DNA from: a virus
Reading direction: 5' to 3' (one strand)
IMG/VR virus record: IMGVR_UViG_3300050821_004356
Span: 47,568 to 111,567 of that record
Length of the DNA: 64,000 nt
The notes beneath the pieces were generated by a model. The model searched no databases and was not told the origin of the DNA. It saw nothing but the letters and a program-made list of their open reading frames with translations. The translations under genes were made by a program, and so were the position numbers. Each line of letters begins with the position of its first letter. Within the stretch, counting starts at the first letter, position 1. This document shows, piece after piece, positions 38,490 through 42,934 of the stretch.

Positions 38490-38565
38490 GGTGTCCGTAG
38501 TGTAGTGGCTAGCACGCGGGCCTGTGAAGCCTTAAGGTTGGTTTCGAATACCAAGGGACACCCCA
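38490..38565 (+). tRNA. tRNA-His (GTG)
   Basis: Loop CTGTGAA gives anticodon GTG. Extra 5' G opposite C73, the tRNA-His mark. T-loop TTCGAAT, encoded CCA. Lies before the array promoter. Confidence 0.88.
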
Positions 38566-38584
38566 TATTTTTAAAGATAAGTGC

Positions 38585-38613
38585 TTGACAAAGTTTTAAG
38601 ATCGCGATACAAT
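38585..38613 (+). promoter_or_regulatory. tRNA-array promoter
   Basis: TTGACA (38585-38590), 17 bases, TACAAT (38608-38613): the best promoter in the window, directly before the tRNA cluster. Confidence 0.87.
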
Positions 38614-38625
38614 GTTTTTGTAAAT

Positions 38626-38704
38626 CGAGGAATGGGGAAGTCTGGCCGTTCCCGCTGCTTTCGGAAAGCAGAGATCGTTGATTCGAATTCAACTTCCTCG
38701 ACCA
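38626..38704 (+). tRNA. tRNA-Pro (CGG)
   Basis: Acceptor CGAGGAA/TTCCTCG, loop TTCGGAA (anticodon CGG, codon CCG), T-loop TTCGAAT, CCA encoded. Confidence 0.88.
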
Positions 38705-38706
38705 GT

Positions 38707-38780
38707 CGGGCGTTCTGATAGTGGTAGTCTCCGTGCTTTGGAAGCATGTGGCGTGTGTTCGATTCACACATGCCCGACCA
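38707..38780 (+). tRNA. tRNA-Pro (TGG)
   Basis: Acceptor CGGGCGT/ATGCCCG, loop TTTGGAA (anticodon TGG, codon CCA), T-loop TTCGATT, CCA encoded. Only two bases after the previous CCA. Confidence 0.87.
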
Positions 38781-38793
38781 TTTTATTAAGTTT

Positions 38794-38851
38794 GGACCCA
38801 ACATGTCTGATCATGACAGACGCTCGCGCGCTGGTAAGGGCACCGGGTCCA
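38794..38851 (+). ncRNA. Mini tRNA-like RNA with CAT loop
   Basis: 58 nt: GGACCC/GGGTCC stem plus A, an anticodon-like arm GTCTG-ATCATGA-CAGAC with CAT at positions 34-36, and a short GGT...ACC arm. No D-arm, no CCA. Confidence 0.45.
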
Positions 38852-38852
38852 A

Positions 38853-38904
38853 TTGCGATAACCTTAAAATTCTGACCGGTACGGTTTAGAAGCCGGTATC
38901 GCAA
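38853..38904 (+). ncRNA. Hairpin RNA unit
   Basis: TTGCGATA pairs with TATCGCAA; inside, TTCTGA pairs with TTTAGAA. A compact two-stem unit between the mini tRNA and a pseudoknot. Confidence 0.35.
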
Positions 38905-38905
38905 C

Positions 38906-38940
38906 GAGCCTCGGCGTCGGCTCACTAAAATATAGACGCC
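38906..38940 (+). ncRNA. H-type RNA pseudoknot
   Basis: GAGCC (38906-38910) pairs with GGCTC (38919-38923); loop bases GGCGTC (38913-38918) pair with GACGCC (38935-38940). L1 is 2 bases, L3 an A-rich 11 bases, a feasible geometry. Confidence 0.55.
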
Positions 38941-38969
38941 AGGATTTAAGTCCAGCACGGAGAAGCTAT

Positions 38970-39080
38970 TGTGTTGGCGGATCAGACGGAAATGTGGGTT
39001 CGAATCCCACGGGCTATAACAGGTGAGTCAGCCGTGTATACGGCACCTGAGCCTTTAGTGCAATGGTAGCACGCCGTCAA
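38970..39080 (+). tRNA. Putative circularly permuted tRNA
   Basis: The 3' half comes first: anticodon 3' stem GACGG (38985), T-arm GTGGG-TTCGAAT-CCCAC, acceptor GGGCT (39011). A hairpin CAGGTG...CACCTG follows, then the 5' half: AGCCT (39050), D-arm GTGC-AATGGTA-GCAC and anticodon 5' stem CCGTC (39074-39078), then the AATTTT linker. CCGTC/GACGG and AGCCT/GGGCT pair only if the halves are swapped. Anticodon not resolvable. Confidence 0.55.
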
Positions 39081-39089
39081 ATTTTCTAT

Positions 39090-39174
39090 TCCCGAGTGGC
39101 GGAATGCATACGTAACGCGTTTAGACCGCGTCGCTCGAAAGAGATTGTGGGTCCAAGTCCCACCTCGGGAACCA
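39090..39174 (+). tRNA. tRNA-Leu (TAG)
   Basis: Acceptor TCCCGAG/CTCGGGA, loop TTTAGAC (anticodon TAG), long variable arm, T-loop TCCAAGT, CCA encoded. Confidence 0.9.
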
Positions 39175-39181
39175 ATTTTGT

Positions 39182-39256
39182 GGCTCTCTCGTTCAATGGA
39201 GAGGACGTTCGGTTTCTACCCGAACAATGTCGGTTCGATTCCGACGGGGGCTTCCA
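39182..39256 (+). tRNA. tRNA-Arg (TCT)
   Basis: Loop TTTCTAC (anticodon TCT, codon AGA), D-arm GTTC...GGAC, T-loop TTCGATT, CCA encoded. Acceptor has three G-T pairs. Confidence 0.87.
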
Positions 39257-39262
39257 AGTTTT

Positions 39263-39338
39263 GGGTCTATCGTCCAAAGGGACAGGGCTCGGGTTTCCTA
39301 AACCCGCAATCACGGTTCGATCCCGTGTGGACCCTCCA
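39263..39338 (+). tRNA. tRNA-Arg (CCT)
   Basis: Acceptor GGGTCTA/TGGACCC, anticodon arm CGGGT-TTCCTAA-ACCCG (anticodon CCT), T-loop TTCGATC, CCA encoded. Confidence 0.88.
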
Positions 39339-39344
39339 GTTTAT

Positions 39345-39420
39345 GGGCTTCTCGTCTAACAGGACAAGGCTCTGGTCTTCGAAACCAGCTATCGCGATTC
39401 GAGTTCGCGGAGGCCCTCCA
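39345..39420 (+). tRNA. tRNA-Arg (TCG)
   Basis: Acceptor GGGCTTC/GAGGCCC, anticodon arm CTGGT-CTTCGAA-ACCAG (anticodon TCG), CCA encoded. Similar in sequence to the flanking Arg tRNAs. Confidence 0.88.
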
Positions 39421-39425
39421 GCTTT

Positions 39426-39501
39426 GAACTTGTCATCTAACGGGACAAGGTGCAGCCCTGCGAAGGCTGATATCACGGTTCGAGTCCGTGCAGGTTCACC
39501 A
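39426..39501 (+). tRNA. tRNA-Arg (GCG)
   Basis: Acceptor GAACTTG/CAGGTTC, anticodon arm CAGCC-CTGCGAA-GGCTG (anticodon GCG), T-loop TTCGAGT, CCA encoded. Fourth Arg tRNA in a row. Confidence 0.88.
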
Positions 39502-39509
39502 TTTTTAAT

Positions 39510-39594
39510 CCGCTGCTGGCGAAACGGCAGACGCATCCGCCTCAAGAGCGGACGCCTAAACAGCGTGAAGGTTCGAATCCTTCGCGGCGGACCA
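39510..39594 (+). tRNA. tRNA-Leu (CAA)
   Basis: Acceptor CCGCTGC/GCGGCGG, anticodon arm TCCGC-CTCAAGA-GCGGA (anticodon CAA), long variable arm, T-loop TTCGAAT, CCA encoded. Confidence 0.9.
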
Positions 39595-39597
39595 AGT

Positions 39598-39684
39598 TCT
39601 GTGGGTGGTCCCGCGCACCGCGCGGCTCTGTGATGAAGCTAGACTAGTCACAGGATGAGTGGTGAGATTCCACGACTTCCCAGA
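39598..39684 (+). ncRNA. tRNA-like cloverleaf RNA without tRNA features
   Basis: Closing stem TCTG(T)GGG/TCCCAGA; arms CCGCGC-ACC-GCGCGG, CTGTGA-14-TCACAG and GTGG-TGAGATT-CCAC. Cloverleaf shape but no TTCRA T-loop, no 7-base anticodon loop, no CCA. Flanked by the AAGTT and ATTTTC linkers of the array. Confidence 0.52.
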
Positions 39685-39691
39685 TTTTCAA

Positions 39692-39782
39692 TTGTCGGTT
39701 GCGAAGGTTCGTGGCAGAGTCTTATAAACTCTTCGGGCCAGATAAGCCTTGCCGGAAAGATCGTTACTTTCATCGACAACCA
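39692..39782 (+). tRNA. Atypical tRNA, anticodon TAT (Ile?)
   Basis: Acceptor TTGTCGG/TCGACAA with encoded CCA; anticodon arm AGAGT-CTTATAA-ACTCT (TAT). It has a 22-base variable region, a T-arm GAAAG-ATCGTTA-CTTTC without TTCRA, and a minimal D-arm GCGA-AGGT-TCGT. May be a decayed or specialised tRNA. Confidence 0.55.
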
Positions 39783-39786
39783 ATTT

Positions 39787-39870
39787 GAGCGTGTGGCGGA
39801 AAGGCATACGCAGGGCACTTAAAATGCCCCGTCGAAAGACATGAGGGTCCGAATCCCTCGGCGCTCACCA
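39787..39870 (+). tRNA. tRNA-Leu (TAA)
   Basis: Acceptor GAGCGTG/GGCGCTC (last pair mismatched), anticodon arm GGGCA-CTTAAAA-TGCCC (anticodon TAA), long variable arm, T-loop TCCGAAT, CCA encoded. Confidence 0.88.
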
Positions 39871-39875
39871 AGTTT

Positions 39876-39949
39876 GCATGAATCGACAAGTGGTAAGTTA
39901 GCTGTTTGCAAAACAGCCATCAGTGGTTCGATTCCACTTTCATGCTCCA
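39876..39949 (+). tRNA. tRNA-Cys (GCA)
   Basis: Acceptor GCATGAA/TTCATGC, anticodon arm GCTGT-TTGCAAA-ACAGC (anticodon GCA), T-loop TTCGATT, CCA encoded. Confidence 0.92.
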
Positions 39950-39951
39950 AG

Positions 39952-40312
39952 TTTGGGCACCTGACACCTAACAGTGGCAGGGGAAAGTCCAAAACGTTTT
40001 CGCACGGTCAACGAAAGACGGTGCTACATTTTGGTAGCGTAGACGAACGCGGCGAGAAACCCGAGAGGGCTATAAGCCGAGGAAATTCAGGCCACATCTC
40101 AACATCGAACGGTGGAAGCTGCCGGACGCGTAAGCGTACAAGTAAGGCTCGATACCGAAAGGTCATTCAAGTCGAGTAACTCTTTTCGGGTGTAAGCGCA
40201 AATAGGCTCTGAGAACTTGTTGAGTTTGATGAAGAGCGGGTAGCGTGCTTCGCGAAAGCGACTAGAGAGGAATGTTCGTTCTAGACAGAAGCCTGATTAT
40301 AGCGTCACCAAA
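39952..40312 (+). ncRNA. rnpB: RNase P RNA (phage-encoded)
   Basis: Catalytic RNA that trims tRNA 5' ends. About 361 nt, the usual bacterial size. Conserved landmarks in order: GGGGAAAGTCC (39980-39990, CR-I/P4), GTAAGG with CGAAAGGTCA in the specificity part, GCGCAAATAGGCTC (near 40197, CR-IV), GCGGGTAG (near 40236) with CTTCGCGAAAGCGACTAGA, and GACAGAAGCCTGATTATAG (40284-40302, CR-V). The ends pair as TTTGG/CCAAA (P1). The P15-like loop shows no GGT, so CCA pairing may be lost. It lies among tRNAs with the same linkers, so it probably matures the array. Confidence 0.85.
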
Positions 40313-40323
40313 ATAATTTTCAA

Positions 40324-40399
40324 GTGTCTGTAGCTCATTCAGTAGAGCACTCGGCTCTTACCCGAGGGGTGGTTGGGGCAGAGCCAACCAGACGCACCA
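40324..40399 (+). tRNA. tRNA-Lys (CTT), atypical T-loop
   Basis: Acceptor GTGTCTG/CAGACGC, D-arm GCTC...GAGC, anticodon arm CTCGG-CTCTTAC-CCGAG (anticodon CTT), CCA encoded. The T-arm is GTTGG-GGCAGAG-CCAAC, lacking the usual TTCRA loop. Confidence 0.78.
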
Positions 40400-40401
40400 A
40401 T

Positions 40402-40476
40402 GGAGTGCTAGTGTCAAAGTAGCACAGCGGCCTTTTAAGCCGACGAGTGTTGGTCCAAGTCCAACGCGCTCCACCA
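40402..40476 (+). tRNA. tRNA-Lys (TTT)
   Basis: Acceptor GGAGTGC/GCGCTCC, loop CTTTTAA (anticodon TTT), T-loop TCCAAGT, CCA encoded. Confidence 0.9.
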
Positions 40477-40485
40477 ATTTTCTGT

Positions 40486-40561
40486 AGCCTGTTAGCAAAC
40501 TGGCCGTATGCACCTCGCCTACACCGAGGCCGGAAGAGTTCGATTCTCTTACGGGCTACCA
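40486..40561 (+). tRNA. tRNA-Val (TAC), C at position 33
   Basis: Acceptor AGCCTGT/ACGGGCT, anticodon arm CCTCG-CCTACAC-CGAGG (anticodon TAC), T-loop TTCGATT, CCA encoded. Position 33 is C instead of the near-universal U. Confidence 0.82.
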
Positions 40562-40566
40562 ATTTT

Positions 40567-40656
40567 CGATTGCCCGGTTGCTTACGGCGACGGTGTAGAT
40601 GAGTGTGTCGGAACCGAGAGGCCGTAAATACTCCACGGCGGCATTCACCGCAATCG
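40567..40656 (+). ncRNA. Structured RNA with acceptor-like stem
   Basis: CGATTG/CAATCG closing stem, a long TTACGGC...GCCGTAA arm containing TCGGAACCGA, and a CGGCGGCATTCACCG 3' part. No tRNA loops and no CCA; followed by the AATTTTC linker. Confidence 0.45.
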
Positions 40657-40670
40657 AATTAATTTTCTGT

Positions 40671-40745
40671 GGCGATGTCATCTAGTGATTAGGATGCTTG
40701 CTTCTCAAGCAAGTCACGCGGGTTTGAATCCCGCCGACGCTACCA
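40671..40745 (+). tRNA. tRNA-Glu (CTC)
   Basis: Anticodon arm CTTGC-TTCTCAA-GCAAG (anticodon CTC), T-loop TTTGAAT, CCA encoded. One A-A mismatch in the acceptor. Confidence 0.87.
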
Positions 40746-40754
40746 AGTTTCAGT

Positions 40755-40828
40755 GCCGCTATCTGCTATGGATAGGCAACGAGACTTTCAATCTCGTAGA
40801 CAGGGTTTGAGTCCCTGTAGCGGTACCA
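40755..40828 (+). tRNA. tRNA-Glu (TTC)
   Basis: Acceptor GCCGCTA/TAGCGGT, anticodon arm CGAGA-CTTTCAA-TCTCG (anticodon TTC), T-loop TTTGAGT, CCA encoded. Confidence 0.9.
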
Positions 40829-40838
40829 ATTTTACAGT

Positions 40839-40914
40839 GGGCAGTTAGTGTTAAATGGGAGCACGTGTCGCTTGCACCGACAAAGTGAGGGTTCGAATCC
40901 GTCACAGTCCACCA
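40839..40914 (+). tRNA. tRNA-Ala (TGC)
   Basis: Anticodon arm TGTCG-CTTGCAC-CGACA (anticodon TGC), T-loop TTCGAAT, CCA encoded. Single mismatches in acceptor and T-stem. Confidence 0.85.
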
Positions 40915-40925
40915 ATTTTTCCTGT

Positions 40926-41001
40926 TGTCGCGGAGCACATGTGGACGGGCGCTCGCTCGATAAGCGAGAGGTAGGTGGTTCGAATCCACCGGCGACAACC
41001 A
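40926..41001 (+). tRNA. tRNA-Ile (GAT)
   Basis: Acceptor TGTCGC/GCGACA, anticodon arm CTCGC-TCGATAA-GCGAG (anticodon GAT), T-loop TTCGAAT, CCA encoded. Confidence 0.88.
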
Positions 41002-41017
41002 ATTTTTGCGGTGACAT

Positions 41018-41260
41018 ATGACGATAGCAGACGCAGCATCAGTTGCGGCACTAGCAGTCGATTTGATTGCCTTGTGGTTCCTGATTGGGATTTGGAAAGA
41101 TGATCATGCGATGAGAGTCGCATCGGAAGAGTCTTTGAAGGCCCAGTTAGAGTATCTTGGATTGCGCCGTAAATGGTACGAAGGCCGCACCAAGAAAAAG
41201 GACGAAAAGAATGTCGCTCAGTCTAGACCAGAAGATGGCACTGACGCGAACAGTCTGTAA
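41018..41260 (+). CDS. Small membrane protein inside tRNA array
   Basis: 80 aa. One membrane helix (residues 8-25, SVAALAVDLIALWFLIGI) followed by a charged coiled-coil tail (LGLRRKWYEGRTKKKDEK). It interrupts the tRNA array. Overlaps the next membrane peptide by 50 bases in another frame, an arrangement seen in lysis gene pairs. Confidence 0.62.
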   Translation: MTIADAASVAALAVDLIALWFLIGIWKDDHAMRVASEESLKAQLEYLGLRRKWYEGRTKKKDEKNVAQSRPEDGTDANSL

Positions 41261-41315
41261 CATTCTTGGAGTCATCATCTCAATCATCTACGTTGTGTGG
41301 GTGATGAGTAAATAA
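41211..41315 (+). CDS. 34-aa membrane peptide overlapping 41018 gene
   Basis: ATG at 41211; reads MSLSLDQKMALTRTVCNILG then VIISIIYVVWVMSK: a polar start and one C-terminal membrane helix. Overlapping frames and nested membrane spans recall lysis gene pairs, but there is no other lysis gene here. Confidence 0.5.
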   Translation: MSLSLDQKMALTRTVCNILGVIISIIYVVWVMSK

Positions 41316-41324
41316 ATTTTCAAT

Positions 41325-41411
41325 TGTAGGGTCGACTAGCGGCCGATGTCGCGGGTCTCATAAGCCCGATGCGAAAGCACACCGTGGGTTCGAATCCCAC
41401 CTCTGCAACCA
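41325..41411 (+). tRNA. tRNA, anticodon CAT, with long variable arm
   Basis: Acceptor TGTAGGG/CTCTGCA, D-arm GAC...GTC, loop CTCATAA (anticodon CAT), 15-base variable region with TGC-GAAA-GCA, T-loop TTCGAAT, CCA encoded. CAT normally means Met or lysidine-Ile, both with short variable loops, so this class II form is unusual. Confidence 0.8.
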
Positions 41412-41418
41412 ATTTTGA

Positions 41419-41493
41419 GCGAGGCTGATGTTAGTGGTAGCATGTCAGTCTTCCAAACTGAACGGACGAGTTCGAGTCTCGTGCTTCGCTCCA
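41419..41493 (+). tRNA. tRNA-Gly (TCC)
   Basis: Acceptor GCGAGGC/GCTTCGC, anticodon arm TCAGT-CTTCCAA-ACTGA (anticodon TCC), T-loop TTCGAGT, CCA encoded. Confidence 0.91.
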
Positions 41494-41498
41494 ATTTT

Positions 41499-41572
41499 GC
41501 TTTGTTAGTTCAACGGTAGAACGCGTCCTTGGTAAGGATGAGGTAAAGGTTCAATTCCTTTACGAAGCTCCA
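41499..41572 (+). tRNA. tRNA-Thr (GGT)
   Basis: Acceptor GCTTTGT/ACGAAGC, loop TTGGTAA (anticodon GGT), T-loop TTCAATT, CCA encoded. Confidence 0.91.
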
Positions 41573-41579
41573 GTTTTGA

Positions 41580-41655
41580 GCACGGCTCATACAGCGGCCT
41601 AGTATGCGAAGCTTGTACCTTCGACACGTTGGTTCAAATCCAGCGCTGTGCTCCA
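41580..41655 (+). tRNA. tRNA-Thr (TGT)
   Basis: Acceptor GCACGGC/GCTGTGC, anticodon arm CGAAG-CTTGTAC-CTTCG (anticodon TGT), T-loop TTCAAAT, CCA encoded. Confidence 0.9.
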
Positions 41656-41665
41656 ATTTCTAGAA

Positions 41666-41747
41666 CGTGGAACCGCGAGTCTGTGGAATGGCGGATAGTG
41701 CAGACCTGAATAATGCTCCGGTACTCCGGAGACGCGAACGCCCCACG
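41666..41747 (+). ncRNA. Structured RNA with acceptor-like stem
   Basis: CGTGG/CCACG and inner CGCG/CGCG enclose arms GTCTG...CAGAC and CTCCG-GTACTC-CGGAG. No tRNA loops, no CCA. Occupies a tRNA-sized slot between two Thr tRNAs. Confidence 0.47.
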
Positions 41748-41757
41748 AGATTTATGA

Positions 41758-41831
41758 GCACTGCTAGTCTAGTGGCAGGACACTCCCCTCGTAAGGCAGA
41801 GGCAACTGTTCGATTCAGTTGCGGTGCTCCA
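41758..41831 (+). tRNA. tRNA-Thr (CGT)
   Basis: Acceptor GCACTGC/GCGGTGC, loop CTCGTAA (anticodon CGT), T-loop TTCGATT, CCA encoded. One mismatch in the anticodon stem. Confidence 0.87.
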
Positions 41832-41834
41832 AGT

Positions 41835-41894
41835 TTTGTGCTGTGACATAAAACACATCGGTGAGAGGCGTCCATAGACCCACCGAGGCACAAA
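41835..41894 (+). ncRNA. 60-nt structured RNA with acceptor-like stem
   Basis: TTTGTGC/GCACAAA (7 bp) closes arms TGTG-ACATAAAA-CACA and TCGGTG...CACCGA. Two-armed, no CCA, flanked by AAGTTTT linkers. Confidence 0.5.
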
Positions 41895-41904
41895 AGTTTT
41901 CTGA

Positions 41905-41978
41905 GCGATGTTGGTATAGTGGTAGCACGAGACCTTGCCAAGGTCTAGGCACCGTTTCGATTACGGTACGTCGCTCCA
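41905..41978 (+). tRNA. tRNA-Gly (GCC)
   Basis: Acceptor GCGATGT/ACGTCGC, anticodon arm AGACC-TTGCCAA-GGTCT (anticodon GCC), T-loop TTCGATT, CCA encoded. Confidence 0.91.
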
Positions 41979-41987
41979 ATTTTCTGT

Positions 41988-42076
41988 GGATGGTTAGCTC
42001 AAGCGGCAACGACACTTGGCTGTAAACCAAGCGGTCCTAGCGACCTTCCGAGGTTCGAGTCCTCGACTATCCACCA
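41988..42076 (+). tRNA. tRNA-Tyr (GTA)
   Basis: Acceptor GGATGGT/ACTATCC, anticodon arm CTTGG-CTGTAAA-CCAAG (anticodon GTA), long variable arm, T-loop TTCGAGT, CCA encoded. Confidence 0.92.
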
Positions 42077-42087
42077 TAATTTTCTAC

Positions 42088-42175
42088 TGGGGTGTGGCTC
42101 AATTGGTACAGCACCTGACTGTTAATCAGGCAGAGTTAACGCTCATTATAGGTTCGAATCCTATTGCCCCAGCCA
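42088..42175 (+). tRNA. tRNA-Asn (GTT), with long variable arm
   Basis: Acceptor TGGGGTG/TGCCCCA, anticodon arm CCTGA-CTGTTAA-TCAGG (anticodon GTT), T-loop TTCGAAT, G73, CCA encoded. The 17-base variable region (GAG...CTC) is unusual, since tRNA-Asn is normally class I. Confidence 0.86.
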
Positions 42176-42183
42176 TTTTAAAC

Positions 42184-42261
42184 GGAGATGTCGCGTAGAG
42201 GCCTATCGCACTCCCCTGTCACGGGAGATCATCGTGGGTTCGAATCCCATCATTTCCGCCA
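42184..42261 (+). tRNA. tRNA-Asp (GTC)
   Basis: Acceptor GGAGATG/CATTTCC, anticodon arm CTCCC-CTGTCAC-GGGAG (anticodon GTC), T-loop TTCGAAT, G73, CCA encoded. Confidence 0.91.
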
Positions 42262-42269
42262 TTTTCAAC

Positions 42270-42344
42270 AGGTCGGTAGTGTAACGGTAACATCACGCAC
42301 TCCAAACGCGTCGGATGGGGGTTCGAGTCCCTCCTGACCTGCCA
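42270..42344 (+). tRNA. tRNA-Trp (CCA)
   Basis: Acceptor AGGTCGG/CTGACCT, loop CTCCAAA (anticodon CCA), T-loop TTCGAGT, G73, 3' CCA encoded. Closing anticodon-stem pair is A-C. Confidence 0.88.
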
Positions 42345-42352
42345 ATTTTTAC

Positions 42353-42443
42353 GGAAGGTTGACGGAACCTGGCTAACGTATAGGTTTGCTAAACCTAAGT
42401 CAACCGAAAGGTTGTTTGTGTTCAAATCACAAACCTTCCGCCA
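42353..42443 (+). tRNA. tRNA-Ser (GCT)
   Basis: Acceptor GGAAGGT/ACCTTCC, anticodon arm TAGGT-TTGCTAA-ACCTA (anticodon GCT), long variable arm, T-loop TTCAAAT, G73, CCA encoded. Confidence 0.92.
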
Positions 42444-42448
42444 TTTAC

Positions 42449-42532
42449 GGAGGATGCCGCTCAAGGGGGCAATCCGGTTTGAACCCGGAGGGCGCTGTAA
42501 GGCGCGGTGTTCGATTCATCCTTCCTCCTCCA
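42449..42532 (+). tRNA. tRNA-Ser (TGA)
   Basis: Acceptor GGAGGA/TCCTCC, anticodon arm TCCGG-TTTGAAC-CCGGA (anticodon TGA), long variable arm, T-loop TTCGATT, CCA encoded. Confidence 0.9.
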
Positions 42533-42534
42533 TA

Positions 42535-42612
42535 TTCTACGCTCGTGGCTGAAATGCCGTTTGGTGTAGACACACCCTAACGGGGACTGAGCACCGTCGC
42601 TAACAGTATAAA
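42535..42612 (+). ncRNA. Structured RNA resembling a remodelled tRNA
   Basis: GCTC...GAGC and CCGTT...AACGG stems with an inner GGTGT-AGAC-ACACC arm. GTGGCTGAAAT and TAGACAC recall the D-arm of a tRNA-Leu, but no anticodon or T-arm can be drawn. Possibly a decayed tRNA. Confidence 0.38.
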
Positions 42613-42625
42613 ATTGGGGCGACAT

Positions 42626-42699
42626 CCCTTGTAGGTGTAACGGTAGCACCTTCCGTTGAAGCCGGAAAGGACGTGGTTCAATTCCACGACTCGGGACCA
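42626..42699 (+). tRNA. tRNA-Phe (GAA)
   Basis: Anticodon arm TTCCG-TTGAAGC-CGGAA (anticodon GAA), D-arm GTGT-AACGGTA-GCAC, T-loop TTCAATT, CCA encoded. Two mismatches in the acceptor stem (CCCTTGT/ACTCGGG). Confidence 0.83.
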
Positions 42700-42707
42700 T
42701 TTTCAAT

Positions 42708-42783
42708 TGGGATGTAGTTTAACTGGCAAAATAGTCGGCTTTGAACCGACCAGATGAAGGTCCGAATCCTTCCGCCCCAACCA
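42708..42783 (+). tRNA. tRNA-Gln (TTG)
   Basis: Anticodon arm GTCGG-CTTTGAA-CCGAC (anticodon TTG), T-loop TCCGAAT, CCA encoded. One A-C mismatch in the acceptor. Confidence 0.88.
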
Positions 42784-42792
42784 ATTTTCAAT

Positions 42793-42868
42793 TGCCAAGT
42801 GGCGCAACTGGTAGCGCAGGCGGCTCTGAACCGCAAGGCTGATCGTTCGAATCGATCTTTGGCAACCA
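42793..42868 (+). tRNA. tRNA-Gln (CTG)
   Basis: Acceptor TGCCAAG/TTTGGCA, D-arm GCGC...GCGC, loop CTCTGAA (anticodon CTG), T-loop TTCGAAT, CCA encoded. Last tRNA of the array. Confidence 0.9.
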
Positions 42869-42879
42869 ATTTTCAATTC

Positions 42880-42903
42880 AGGTCACTATGAGACGGACCT
42901 GGA
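42880..42903 (+). other. Hairpin at end of tRNA array
   Basis: CAGGTC and GACCTG form a 6-bp hairpin after the last linker. No T-run follows closely, so termination is uncertain; it may instead cap the processed end. Confidence 0.4.
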
Positions 42904-42934
42904 GATTCCCCAAATAATTTAAAAGTGAGGGAAG

